From contig JAVBOY010000022.1 of assembly GCA_031550085.1 (NCBI GenBank), positions 73,339 through 137,338 of the forward strand: a DNA stretch of 64,000 bases, written 5' to 3'. This DNA comes from UBA4417 sp031550085. Lineage in GTDB: Bacteria > Bacteroidota > Bacteroidia > Bacteroidales > UBA4417. The position numbers and the translations under genes were made by a program. The notes beneath the pieces were generated by a model. It did not search any database and was not told where the DNA came from. It saw only the letters and a program-made list of their open reading frames with translations. This document shows, in pieces, positions 16,576 to 24,904 of this stretch (the first letter of the stretch is position 1; every line of letters starts with the position of its first letter).

Positions 16576-17037
16576 CTATAAATTTTTCAGCAGATTTGCC
16601 ATTTCGATGGCCGACATGGCGGCGTCAAAACCTTTGTTACCCGCTTTGGTTCCGGCGCGTTCAATGGCTTGTTCGATGGTGTCGGTGGTCAGCACGCCGA
16701 AAATTACCGGAAACTCGGCTTGCAAATTTACAGCCGCAATCCCTTTGGTAACTTCGCCCGATACCATCTCGAAATGGGGCGTAGCGCCGCGGATTACCGC
16801 GCCCAGGCAAATCACTGCGTCATAGTTGCCGCTTTTCGCCATACGTTTGGCCACCAGCGGAATTTCAAACGAGCCGGGAACCCAGGCCACGGTAATGTTT
16901 TTTTCATCGCCGTCGTGGCGGCAAATGGCGTCGATGGCTCCAGACAGCAATTTTGATCCGATTAATTCGTTAAAACGGCTTACAATAATTCCAAAACGCA
17001 AGCCTTTGGCAATTAGTTTTCCTTCAATTGTTTTCAT
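16576..17037 (-). CDS. ribH: 6,7-dimethyl-8-ribityllumazine synthase
   Basis: 153 residues, full length. It condenses 5-amino-6-ribitylaminouracil with 3,4-dihydroxybutanone phosphate to lumazine, the penultimate step of riboflavin synthesis. Visible signatures are RFGIIVSRFNELI (pyrimidine-binding Phe-Asn), VAWVPGSFEIPLVAKRM, CLGAVIRGATPHFEMVSGEV with the catalytic His, and PVIFGVLTTDTIEQAIERAG. It follows ribBA on the same strand but is separated from it by 346 bases of modular repeat, so it may still be the last gene of the rib operon or may have its own promoter. Confidence 0.96.
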   Translation of the reverse strand: MKTIEGKLIAKGLRFGIIVSRFNELIGSKLLSGAIDAICRHDGDEKNITVAWVPGSFEIPLVAKRMAKSGNYDAVICLGAVIRGATPHFEMVSGEVTKGIAAVNLQAEFPVIFGVLTTDTIEQAIERAGTKAGNKGFDAAMSAIEMANLLKNL

Positions 17038-17045
17038 AATTTATT

Positions 17046-17383
17046 TTTTTTTGTTGAGTTGTTGAACTGTTTATTTGTGAACGGTGAAGCGTGAAGTGAT
17101 TGGATTAAGGTAAATGGTGCAAGGTGAACGGTACAGGGTGAAATGCCTGTTTAATCGTTTAACTATTTAATTGTTTATTTGTGAAGCGTGAACAGTGAAG
17201 GGTGAAATGCCTGTTTAATCGTTTAACTGTTTAATTGTATAAAACCCATTTTCAACTATCAATTCTCCATTTTCAATTGAAAAGCCTTCTGCCTTCTGTA
17301 ATTAAAAAAACTCGTTTACTGGTCTACTCGTTTACTTGTATCTAAAAAACACTTTCAATTTTCAACTTTCCACTTTCAATTAA
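17046..17383 (+). repeat. Modular intergenic repeat element, copy 3
   Basis: Spacer between the ribH start and the ribBA stop. It contains GTTGAGTTGTTGAACTGTTT, GTGAACGGTGAAGCGTGAAG, GGTGCAAGGTGAACGGTACA and two runs of GTTTAATCGTTTAACT-type words. It then holds ATCAATTCTCCATTTTCAA, a CCTTCTGCCTTCTG block, CTCGTTTACTGGTCTACTCG and TTTCAACTTTCCACTTTC. The AT-rich TCGCATA block is absent. No gene. Confidence 0.82.
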
Positions 17384-18577
17384 CTACATCTGATGCCCCA
17401 TCTTATTGATTTTGGTTTCCATGTATTTTTTATTGTTGTCGTTTGCTTGAATCACCAGGGGAATACGTTCTACGATCTCAATGCCGTATCCTTTTAATCC
17501 GTTCATTTTTAAGGGATTGTTTGTCATCAGGGTGATTCTTTTTACACCCAGGTTGGCCAGCATTTCCGAAGCCACGCCGTAATCGCGCAGGTCGGCGGGA
17601 TAACCCAAGGCCAGGTTGGCCTCCACCGTATCCAAACCTTCTTCCTGCAATTCGTAAGCTTTCAGTTTATTGAGCAGGCCAATGCCGCGTCCTTCCTGGC
17701 GAAGGTACAACAAAATACCACGTCCTTCCTTTTCAATGCGTTGCAGTGATTCATGCAGTTGTTCGCCGCAATCGCAACGTTTCGAGCCGAAAATATCTCC
17801 CGTCAAGCATTCGGAGTGAATGCGCACCAGCACCGGCTCTTCGCCCGAAATATCTCCTTTGATCAAAGCCACATGATGTTCTTTGGTCACTTCATTCTGG
17901 AAGCCGACAATTTTAAAATCGCCGGTAACTGTGGGCATTTGGGCGACCGCTTTGCGCGACAGGAAATGTTCGTGCTGGCGGCGGTACTTGATTAAGTCGG
18001 CAATGGTAATGATTTTTAATTGATGCTTTTGGCAATATTCCATCAATTGCGGCACGCGCGCCATGCTTCCGTCTTCGTTCATGATTTCGCAAATCACACC
18101 GGCCGGTTGCATGCCCGCAAGCCGCGCCAAATCGACGGCAGCCTCGGTATGTCCGGCACGGGCCAATACGCCGTAATTTTGAGCAATCAAAGGAAAAATA
18201 TGCCCCGGACGGGTGAAATCTTCCGGTTTTGAATTCGAATCAACCAATCGCAAAATGGTTTCGGCACGTTCCTGTGCCGAAATACCTGTCGTTACGTCTT
18301 TCCAGTCGACCGAAACGGTAAAAGCCGTTTGTTTGCTATCGGTGTTTTTGGCTACCATCGGATTGATCTGCAATTCGTTGAGCCGTTCGGCGGTCATCGG
18401 CATACATACCAGGCCACCAGCATGTTTCACCATAAAATTAATGATTTCCGGGCTTGCTTTTTCGGCAGCCACCACCAAATCCCCTTCGTTTTCGCGGTTT
18501 TCATCGTCTACCACCACCAGGGCTTTTCCGATACGAATGTCGTCCAAAGCCTCTTCTATTGTATTAAATCTGTACAC
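17384..18577 (-). CDS. ribBA: Bifunctional 3,4-dihydroxy-2-butanone-4-phosphate synthase / GTP cyclohydrolase II
   Basis: 397 residues. Residues 1 to about 200 are the RibB domain: VVVDDENRENEGDLV with acidic metal ligands, ARAGHTEAAVDLARLAG, and GVICEIMNEDG. The remainder is the RibA domain, with zinc-ligand cysteines in SECLTGDIFGSKRCDCGEQ and the GTP site LRQEGRGIGLLNKLKAY. Together they supply both precursors of lumazine from ribulose 5-phosphate and GTP. The gene lies 17 bases after ribE in the rib operon and is followed by a modular repeat before ribH. Confidence 0.96.
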   Translation of the reverse strand: MYRFNTIEEALDDIRIGKALVVVDDENRENEGDLVVAAEKASPEIINFMVKHAGGLVCMPMTAERLNELQINPMVAKNTDSKQTAFTVSVDWKDVTTGISAQERAETILRLVDSNSKPEDFTRPGHIFPLIAQNYGVLARAGHTEAAVDLARLAGMQPAGVICEIMNEDGSMARVPQLMEYCQKHQLKIITIADLIKYRRQHEHFLSRKAVAQMPTVTGDFKIVGFQNEVTKEHHVALIKGDISGEEPVLVRIHSECLTGDIFGSKRCDCGEQLHESLQRIEKEGRGILLYLRQEGRGIGLLNKLKAYELQEEGLDTVEANLALGYPADLRDYGVASEMLANLGVKRITLMTNNPLKMNGLKGYGIEIVERIPLVIQANDNNKKYMETKINKMGHQM

Positions 18578-18594
18578 GTTATAATAAAATGTTT

Positions 18595-19245
18595 TTAAAA
18601 AAATCCGTTTTCTTTTAGTTTTTCCATTGTCAATCCTCCGCTCGGCGGAAGATTGCTTTCCGGTTTCATGAGTTTTTCAATGTATTTGCCGATCAGGTCA
18701 CATTCGATGTTTACCTTTTCGCGGATGCGTTTGCTGCAAAGCGTAGTCTGGTTTCGTGTATGCGGGATAACCGATACGGTAAAATCCGTTTCCGATACGG
18801 ATGCTACTGTCAGGCTGATTCCGTCAAGAGCGACCGACCCTTTTTCGATGATGTACCTTAAAAGAGAGGACTCGGCTGAAATCGTGATCCAAATGGCATT
18901 CTCGTCTTCCCGGAAGCTTTCAATAAGTCCTGTTCCGTCGATATGCCCGCTTACAAAATGCCCGCCCAGGCGCGATGTCGGCAGCAAAGCGCGTTCCAGG
19001 TTCACACGGTCGTTGCTTTTCAGCAAATACAAATTCGACCGGTTCATGGTTTCAGGCATGGCATCGGCAGCAAACGAGGTTCCGGAAATCCCGGTAACTG
19101 TCAAACAAACGCCGTTTACCGAGATGCTGTCTCCGATCCGAGTTTGGTTTAAAACCAGATCTGCGTTGATTTCCAGCACTGCCGAATGTGCTGCTTTGCG
19201 AATGGATTTCAGGGTGCCGATTTCTTCAATAATTCCTGTAAACAT
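18595..19245 (-). CDS. ribE: Riboflavin synthase (alpha subunit type)
   Basis: 216 residues from MFTGIIEEIGTL at 19245. The longer in-frame opening at 19311 is rejected because MFTGIIEEIG is the conserved N-terminus of the family and the longer form runs into ribD. Two lumazine-binding halves are visible: GDSISVNGVCLTVT...FVSGHIDGTG, then KGSVALDGISLTVA with the second-half ending VNIECDLIGKYIEKL. It dismutates two lumazine molecules to riboflavin. ribD ends two bases upstream of this start, which suggests translational coupling. Confidence 0.95.
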   Translation of the reverse strand: MFTGIIEEIGTLKSIRKAAHSAVLEINADLVLNQTRIGDSISVNGVCLTVTGISGTSFAADAMPETMNRSNLYLLKSNDRVNLERALLPTSRLGGHFVSGHIDGTGLIESFREDENAIWITISAESSLLRYIIEKGSVALDGISLTVASVSETDFTVSVIPHTRNQTTLCSKRIREKVNIECDLIGKYIEKLMKPESNLPPSGGLTMEKLKENGFF

Positions 19246-19247
19246 GG

Positions 19248-20351
19248 CTATTTGATTACTTTTCCTTTGATTAAAAAATCTTGTCCCAACGTTTGATATG
19301 CTACTTGACAAAGTTTGACAGCATTTTCAATGGGGGCAAACCCTTTACCTTCGACCGGCGTAAGGGCGTCTTTCCCACCGATCAGCAAAGGTGCAATCAG
19401 GATTTGAACTTCATCTACAATTCCTGCTTGCAAAGCAGCTTCGTTCAAGGTGCCGCCGCCTTCGAGCAAAACACTGTCGATTGGCAGTTTGCCCAGTTCC
19501 ACGACCAATGCATTCAGATCGACTTGTTTATTTGTTTGTGGAAGCACCCACACCAGATGTCCCATTTCCGTCAATTGGCGCTGGATTTCTTCCGGGCATT
19601 GTTCTGTGGTGGCCAAAATCACCGGATTTTCACCGGGCGTTTGCAGCAATTTGGCATTTAATGGGATGCGCCCTTGACTGTCTACCACAATCCGGCGGGG
19701 ATTGCGCCCGCCTTCGGGCAACCGGCAAGTTAATTCCGGGTTGTCGATCAGTACCGTATTTACGCCGACCATAATAGCCGAAAATTCGTTGCGCAGCCGA
19801 TGTACGTAATTTTGCGATTCCGGGCCGGTAATCGGGCTGGGAAGATTTAAATGCGTTGAAATCTTTCCGTCCAGCGACATGGCGGTTTTCATCAGCACAT
19901 ACGGCCTTTTTTGAGTCATATATTTGAAAAATACCCGGTTTTGTTCAAGGGCTTCGGTTTCGCACAAGCCGGTAACTACTTCGATGCCTGCAGCCTGCAA
20001 TTGTGCGATGCCTTTTCCGTTTACCAACGGATTGGGATCGGTGGCGGCTATAAAAATTTTGCTGATTTTATTTTTGATCAGTAAATCGGTGCAGGGTGGC
20101 GTTTTGCCAAAGTGGGAGCAAGGTTCGAGGGTTACATAAATGGTGGCGCCTTCGACGGGTCCGGAGGATTGGGCAATGGCATTGACTTCGGCATGGGGAC
20201 CGCCGAAATATTCGTGGTATCCTTTCCCGATGATTTTTCCATCGCGTACCAAAACCGCACCCACCAGCGGATTGGGATTTACTTTCCCTTTTCCGAGGTT
20301 GGCCAGTTCAATGGCTTGAAGCATGAAATTGCGGTCGTTGGTGGTTTCCAT
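19248..20351 (-). CDS. ribD: Bifunctional pyrimidine deaminase/reductase
   Basis: 367 residues. The N-terminal zinc deaminase domain shows GPHAEVNAIAQ (catalytic His and Glu) and EPCSHFGKTPPCTD (zinc cysteines). From about residue 148 the reductase domain follows: RPYVLMKTAMSLDGKIST, NPRRIVVDS and VLLEGGGTLNEAAL. It performs two successive steps between GTP cyclohydrolase II and lumazine synthase. It is the first gene of the riboflavin operon, and its start codon directly follows the T tract of a hairpin that belongs to the FMN riboswitch. Confidence 0.96.
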   Translation of the reverse strand: METTNDRNFMLQAIELANLGKGKVNPNPLVGAVLVRDGKIIGKGYHEYFGGPHAEVNAIAQSSGPVEGATIYVTLEPCSHFGKTPPCTDLLIKNKISKIFIAATDPNPLVNGKGIAQLQAAGIEVVTGLCETEALEQNRVFFKYMTQKRPYVLMKTAMSLDGKISTHLNLPSPITGPESQNYVHRLRNEFSAIMVGVNTVLIDNPELTCRLPEGGRNPRRIVVDSQGRIPLNAKLLQTPGENPVILATTEQCPEEIQRQLTEMGHLVWVLPQTNKQVDLNALVVELGKLPIDSVLLEGGGTLNEAALQAGIVDEVQILIAPLLIGGKDALTPVEGKGFAPIENAVKLCQVAYQTLGQDFLIKGKVIK

Positions 20352-20387
20352 AAAATAAAAATCCCGAACAATTTAAATCATTCGGGG
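20352..20387 (-). terminator. Riboswitch-controlled terminator at the ribD start
   Basis: Read on the minus strand, CCCCGAATGATTT...TTCGGGATTTTTATTTT forms a hairpin (CCCGAA/TTCGGG with an AT-rich inner part) followed by a T-rich run. The run ends at the ribD ATG. It is about 55 bases downstream of the FMN aptamer, the normal place for its expression platform. FMN binding should favour this hairpin. Confidence 0.75.
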
Positions 20388-20442
20388 CGCATCATCTCAA
20401 AACCGTCACACAAAACAATTGATTTTGCGTGAGTTGAGCAGA

Positions 20443-20573
20443 TTCTTCTACCATCCAGACTTTACTGTCGGTAACGGAATTTCACCGTTTCGGTCTTCCT
20501 TTTTGAGTAAGATTCGCGGACTGTCACCGCCGGTTGGGACTTATGCCTTGCATTCACCCGACCCCGAAGAATT
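20443..20573 (-). promoter_or_regulatory. FMN riboswitch (RFN element)
   Basis: On the minus strand the conserved RFN landmarks appear in order. They are TTCTTCGGGGTCGGGTGA, CCGGCGGTGACAGTCCGCGA, GAAGACCGAAACGGTGAAAT, TTCCGTTACCGACAGTAAAG and TCTGGATGGTAGAAGAA. The outer TTCTTCGG/AGAAGAA ends pair as the P1 stem. It precedes ribD and should shut off ribD-ribE-ribBA when FMN is plentiful. Confidence 0.97.
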
Positions 20574-20579
20574 AGACTG

Positions 20580-20587
20580 CAAAGGTA
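20580..20587 (-). promoter_or_regulatory. Promoter -7 box of the rib operon
   Basis: TACCTTTG on the minus strand matches TAnnTTTG. The predicted start about six bases later coincides with the 5' end of the FMN aptamer, so the leader begins at the P1 stem. Confidence 0.7.
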
Positions 20588-20701
20588 AAACTATTTTTTG
20601 CTTTTTACCGATCCGGCTATTAAAAAAAGCAAAACCATACGCCGGTTTGCTTTGTGGAGTCATTTTGTTGTGTCCATAAATCATTGGAAGCTTAAAAAAA
20701 G

Positions 20702-20709
20702 TACATTTG
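20702..20709 (+). promoter_or_regulatory. Promoter -7 box of the zinc-ribbon gene
   Basis: TACATTTG matches TAnnTTTG, 38 bases before the ATG at 20748; a TTG box lies about 20 bases further upstream. Confidence 0.65.
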
Positions 20710-20747
20710 CAACGTTAAATTTGTTATTCCATTTTTTATAAAACACA

Positions 20748-21002
20748 ATGAATCCCAATAAATTTTGTCAAAGTTGCGGCATGCCGCTGGTTAAAGATCC
20801 CGGGCAAGGCGGAACCGAAGCCGACGGTTCGAAAAGCGCGCTTTATTGCAGTTATTGCTACCAAAACGGAGCGTTTACGGTCAATTGTACCGTCAAAGAA
20901 TTTCAGGAACATTGCCGCCAAAAAATGATAGAAAGCGGCTTCCCGAAGTTTAAAGCCTGGTTATTTACACGTGGGATGAAACGTTTGGCGCGCTGGAAAT
21001 AA
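20748..21002 (+). CDS. Small putative zinc-ribbon protein
   Basis: 84 residues. The N-terminus FCQSCGMPLVKDPGQGGTEADGS followed by LYCSYCYQNG gives four cysteines in two C-x-x-C pairs, a zinc ribbon of the zf-ribbon_2 type. The second half has NCTVKEFQEHCRQKM and a basic C-terminus. Such proteins occur in many Bacteroidota, have no signal peptide and are taken to be cytosolic; their target is unknown. It lies 18 bases upstream of the beta-lactamase gene on the same strand and could be co-transcribed with it. Confidence 0.82.
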   Translation: MNPNKFCQSCGMPLVKDPGQGGTEADGSKSALYCSYCYQNGAFTVNCTVKEFQEHCRQKMIESGFPKFKAWLFTRGMKRLARWK

Positions 21003-21020
21003 ACGAATTGTACTGAATTT

Positions 21021-21914
21021 ATGAAAAAAATCTTTTTGTTCTTGCTGTTCATTTTAGCAGGAATTATTTGTTTTGCCCAAACCGGCTTGTTGAAACAGGA
21101 AATCGAACACATCCTCGAAGGGAAAAATGCGACGGTGGGCGTTGCCATTATGGATTTGAATACGGGCGATACGTTAACTGTTAATAACGACAGTCATGTG
21201 TATCCGACCATGAGCGTTTACAAATTCTACCTGGCTTTGGCGGTTTTAGACCAAGTAGATAAAGGGAAACTGGCGCTCGACCAACCGATTGCAATTACAC
21301 CTTCGGATTTGCTTCCCAATACCCACAGTCCGTTGCGTGATGAACATCCGGCAGGCGGATTTTCGTTGAGCGTGGCAGAATTGCTTTCCTACACCGTTTT
21401 GCAAAGCGACAACAACGGTTGCGATATTTTGTTCCGTTTGCTGGGCGGACCTGAAAAAGTGGATCAATACATCCGGAAAACGGGCATCCGGGGGATAAGC
21501 ATCCGGACGACCGAAGCGCAAATGCACGAAAGTTTCGAACAGCAGTATACCAACACCACCACGCCTTGGGCGGCCGTACAAACCTTGGATTTGGTTTTTC
21601 AAAAACATCAATTGCTTTCCGACCGGAGCCGTGAATTCCTTTGGAAAATGATGGCCGAAACATCAACGGGAAAGGATAAACTGAAAGGCTTGTTGCCAGC
21701 CGGAGCTGTAGTTGCACATAAAACGGGAAGTTCTTTCCGTAGTGAAACCGGTTTGAATGCGGCGGAAAACGACATCGGTATTTTGGTGCTTCCCAGTGGG
21801 AAAAGAATTGCAGTTGCCGTGCTGGTTGCCGATTCGATGGAACCCTACGAAACCAATGCAAAAATGATTGCCGAAGTCGCCAAATCCGTATGGGATTTTT
21901 TTGAGAAGAAATAA
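21021..21914 (+). CDS. Class A beta-lactamase, subclass A2 type
   Basis: 297 residues with a signal peptide (about residues 1-19, ending CFA-Q). All class A active-site motifs are present: S65-V-Y-K68 (catalytic serine and lysine), S129-D-N131, E165 in TTEAQMH (general base of the omega loop) and K234-T-G236. The text PTMSVYKFYLALAVLDQVD and the spacing resemble the CepA/CfxA/PER-like A2 group of Bacteroidota rather than TEM/SHV. The product is expected in the periplasm, hydrolysing beta-lactams, probably cephalosporins. No mobile-element sequence flanks it; it appears to be a resident chromosomal gene. Confidence 0.9.
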   Translation: MKKIFLFLLFILAGIICFAQTGLLKQEIEHILEGKNATVGVAIMDLNTGDTLTVNNDSHVYPTMSVYKFYLALAVLDQVDKGKLALDQPIAITPSDLLPNTHSPLRDEHPAGGFSLSVAELLSYTVLQSDNNGCDILFRLLGGPEKVDQYIRKTGIRGISIRTTEAQMHESFEQQYTNTTTPWAAVQTLDLVFQKHQLLSDRSREFLWKMMAETSTGKDKLKGLLPAGAVVAHKTGSSFRSETGLNAAENDIGILVLPSGKRIAVAVLVADSMEPYETNAKMIAEVAKSVWDFFEKK

Positions 21915-22041
21915 CCCTTTGTTCGTCTAAAGCTCGTCTACGGAATTAGCGTCTTTGTGGTAAAAAAGATCTTTTTGAATAACTTCAACGTATCCTTTAC
22001 GGCAAGCTATACAGAATGATACATTTTTAGCTTTCCACAGA

Positions 22042-22073
22042 TTTGTTGCACATTGAGAAAACATGTACCTTTG
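22042..22073 (+). promoter_or_regulatory. Promoter of the M3 peptidase gene
   Basis: TTTG at 22042-22045 and TACCTTTG at 22066-22073 with 20 bases between them match Bacteroidota boxes. The predicted start near 22080 lies downstream of the in-frame ATG at 22063 and so supports the ATG at 22105. Confidence 0.75.
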
Positions 22074-22104
22074 CCCGATTTTTCACATCCAATTTTCTAA
22101 TTTT

Positions 22105-24255
22105 ATGAATACCAGATATTTGAACACTTTTATTTGTGTTGTGGTTACTTTAACATCAAGTTTTGCCCTTATGTCACAAAACAATACCAATCCGTTGTTG
22201 GTTGAAAAATTTGGAACCCCTTTTGAAACGGCTCCTTATGACAAGATAAAGCCTGAGTATTTTTTGCCGGCGGTTCAGGAAGCCATCAAACAAGGCCGTG
22301 CCGAAATCGATGCCATTGCCAACAATCCGGCAAAGCCCACCTTTGCCAATACCATTGAGGCGATGGAAAAATCGGGTCGCTTGCTGAGCCGCACCACATC
22401 CGTATTTTTCAATTTAAACAGCGTGGAAACCACGCCAGAACTGCAAAAAGTAGCCCGCGACATTTCGCCTTTGATGAGCGACTATGGCAATGATATCACG
22501 TTAAATGAAAAACTCTTCAAACGTGTAAAAGCGGTTTGGGATAGCCGTAATTCGCTTAAGCTAACGCCCGAGCAAGCCAAATTGCTGGATGATACATACA
22601 AAGGCTTTTCGCGGAATGGCGCCAACCTTTCCGATGCCGATAAGGAAAAACTCCGTGCCATCGATAAAGAATTGGCGGAAACCGGACTGAAATTCAACGA
22701 AAACGTACTGGCGGAAACCAATAATTTTCATTTGGTGGTAGATAATCCGGCTGATCTGGGAGAAATGCCCGACAACATCAAAGAATCGGCAGCCGCTATT
22801 GCAAAATCCAAAGGCCTGGACGGCAAATGGATTTTTACCTTGCAACAACCCAGCTATCTTCCGTTTATGACGTATTGCCCCAACCGTGACCTGCGTCAAA
22901 AAATGTATATAGCTTATAATTCGCGCTGTGCAAAAGACAATGAATTTGATAATCGTCCGGTTGCGATCCAAATAGCGATGTTACGTTACCAAAAAGCAGC
23001 GCTTTTGGGGTATAAAAACTATGCGGAATACGCATTGGAAAACCGTATGGCAAAAAATACGCAAAATGTAAATGATTTCTTGGGTAAATTACTTGAAAAA
23101 TCAGCGCCTTACGGAAAAAACGATGTGCAGGCAGTTCAGGAATATATGAATGCGAACGGGGCAGATTTTCAGTTGCAGCCCTGGGATTGGTCTTTTTATT
23201 CCGAAAAGTTGAAAGCCGAAAAATACAGTGTGAATGAAGAGGAACTTCGTCCGTATTTCGCCTTGGACAACGTGGTGAAGGGAATTTTTACATTGGCTAA
23301 CAAACTTTATGGAGTTTCGTTTAAAGAACGTCATGATATTGCCGTTTGGCATCAAGATGTGAAAGTGTACGAAGTTTTTGACAACGACGGCAAACATTTG
23401 GCGCTTTTTTATGCCGATTATTTCCCCCGTGCTGGGAAACGTCCCGGTGCCTGGATGAATTCGCTTTCGCCCCAGTATATGGAAAATGGGGTAGACGTAC
23501 GCCCGATTGTCGTGAATGTTTGCAATTTTACCCCTCCTTCGAGCGATAAACCTTCGTTGTTGAGCCCGATGGAAGTGACTACCGCTTTCCACGAATTTGG
23601 ACACGCATTGCATGGCATGCTTGCAAAAACAAAATATTCCGAGTTGTCCGGTACATCCGTGCCGCGCGATTTTGTTGAGTTGCCGTCGCAAGTACTCGAA
23701 AATTGGGCATTTGAAAAAGAAATGCTTGCATTGTATGCCAACCATTACGAAACCAACGAACCGATCCCGGCTGATTTGGTAGAGAAATTGAATAAAAGCA
23801 AACTCTACAATCAGGGCTATGCCACCATGCGCCAGCTTTCATTGGGAATGCTGGATATGGCCTGGTATACACAAGATTTTTCAGGGGTAAATACGGTGGA
23901 AGAAGCGAGCCAAAAAGTCGGCGGTTTCACTTCTTTTGAGCGCAAAGCAGTTGCCGATGCTGCGGTGCTTCCGACAGTTGACGGAACAGCCATCGGCACA
24001 ACCTTCGGGCATATTTTCGGCGGCGGTTATGCAGCCGGTTATTACAGCTACAAATGGGCAGAAGTGCTGGATGCTGACGCCTTTTCGCTTTTCAAAGCAA
24101 AAGGACTTTTTGATAAAGCTACCGCTCAAAGTTTCCGCGATAACATTTTGAGCAAAGGCGGTTCCGAGGATCCCATGATTCTTTACAAACGATTCCGCGG
24201 GCAAGAGCCCAGTCTGGATGCTCTTTTGAAAAAGAGCGGTTTTGCCGGGAGGTAG
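22105..24255 (+). CDS. dcp: M3 family metallopeptidase (peptidyl-dipeptidase Dcp type)
   Basis: 716 residues from MNTRYLNTFICVVV. A signal peptide of about 25 residues ends near LMSQ, so the protein is probably periplasmic or lipid-free exported. The zinc site reads TTAFHEFGHALHGML, the HExxH of M3 peptidases, with a downstream Glu ligand in SQVLENW. The C-terminal GTTFGHIFGGGYAAGYYSYKWAEVLDADAF is a strong Dcp/oligopeptidase A signature. Dcp removes C-terminal dipeptides. The gene is followed at 78 bases by a lipoprotein gene on the same strand. Confidence 0.94.
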   Translation: MNTRYLNTFICVVVTLTSSFALMSQNNTNPLLVEKFGTPFETAPYDKIKPEYFLPAVQEAIKQGRAEIDAIANNPAKPTFANTIEAMEKSGRLLSRTTSVFFNLNSVETTPELQKVARDISPLMSDYGNDITLNEKLFKRVKAVWDSRNSLKLTPEQAKLLDDTYKGFSRNGANLSDADKEKLRAIDKELAETGLKFNENVLAETNNFHLVVDNPADLGEMPDNIKESAAAIAKSKGLDGKWIFTLQQPSYLPFMTYCPNRDLRQKMYIAYNSRCAKDNEFDNRPVAIQIAMLRYQKAALLGYKNYAEYALENRMAKNTQNVNDFLGKLLEKSAPYGKNDVQAVQEYMNANGADFQLQPWDWSFYSEKLKAEKYSVNEEELRPYFALDNVVKGIFTLANKLYGVSFKERHDIAVWHQDVKVYEVFDNDGKHLALFYADYFPRAGKRPGAWMNSLSPQYMENGVDVRPIVVNVCNFTPPSSDKPSLLSPMEVTTAFHEFGHALHGMLAKTKYSELSGTSVPRDFVELPSQVLENWAFEKEMLALYANHYETNEPIPADLVEKLNKSKLYNQGYATMRQLSLGMLDMAWYTQDFSGVNTVEEASQKVGGFTSFERKAVADAAVLPTVDGTAIGTTFGHIFGGGYAAGYYSYKWAEVLDADAFSLFKAKGLFDKATAQSFRDNILSKGGSEDPMILYKRFRGQEPSLDALLKKSGFAGR

Positions 24256-24332
24256 TTCCGGTCAAAATAGAAAGGAACGTATTGCGAATATTTTTTTTAA
24301 CACTGAAAACAAGTAAATTAAAGAATAATCTT

Positions 24333-24848
24333 ATGAAACAAATAAAACATGGGGCAATACTGTTGACGGTCGCCCTATTGATTGGCATGGTCGGTTTTTC
24401 CTGTGAAAAAGACAAAAACAATGATCCGGCGGCATCAACTGTGGCAGGTACATGGGCCTTTGATGGAGCAAGTTTTGATATTCAAGTAAACAACCTGGTC
24501 GCCAATGCCCTTCTGCAAGCCTCGTTGGCAGCCCTTACCATTCCGGCCGACGCCAGCCAAACCATTGCGTTCAATGCCGACGGTACACTCTCTTCTTCGT
24601 ATGTGGGGCATAATACCACAGGGACTTATACGGTTGAGGGAAACAAAATCAATATTACCGAAGGAACACAAACCTTTGCCATACAATTTGCCGCCAAGGG
24701 AACCGATGGACTGACATTAACCTATGATGTCAACGATTTCCCTTTGGTAGGAAGTTATATACAACCTATTTTGTCGAGTCTGGCTACGGCATACCCCGAT
24801 TTGCAGGTTACCAAAATGCTGGTGAACACGGCATGGAAACGGGTATAA
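24333..24848 (+). CDS. Lipocalin-like lipoprotein
   Basis: 171 residues from MKQIKHGAIL. The signal peptide ends VGFSC, a lipobox. The mature part begins with a short linker and then VAGTWAFDGASFDIQV, followed by strand-rich text (IAFNADGTLSSSYVG, TGTYTVEGNKINITEG). The G-T-W opening and this strand pattern are those of lipocalin-like/DUF5004-type proteins of Bacteroidota. It is probably anchored in the membrane and may bind a small hydrophobic ligand, but no ligand can be inferred. A strong shared terminator follows. Confidence 0.7.
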   Translation: MKQIKHGAILLTVALLIGMVGFSCEKDKNNDPAASTVAGTWAFDGASFDIQVNNLVANALLQASLAALTIPADASQTIAFNADGTLSSSYVGHNTTGTYTVEGNKINITEGTQTFAIQFAAKGTDGLTLTYDVNDFPLVGSYIQPILSSLATAYPDLQVTKMLVNTAWKRV

Positions 24849-24869
24849 TTTTGGTGATTTTAAAAGAAA

Positions 24870-24902
24870 GGCGCTCATTGCAGAATATGAGCGCCTTTTT
24901 TT
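24870..24902 (+). terminator. Bidirectional terminator between two convergent lipoprotein genes
   Basis: GGCGCTCAT/ATGAGCGCC with a T run on the plus strand and an A run before it, placed between convergent stop codons at 24848 and 24905. Confidence 0.88.
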
Positions 24903-24904
24903 CT

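Noticed and set aside
16020..17383. Intergenic word repeats considered as degenerate insertion sequences
   Set aside because: No transposase remnant, no terminal inverted repeats or target-site duplications could be seen; block order changes among copies.
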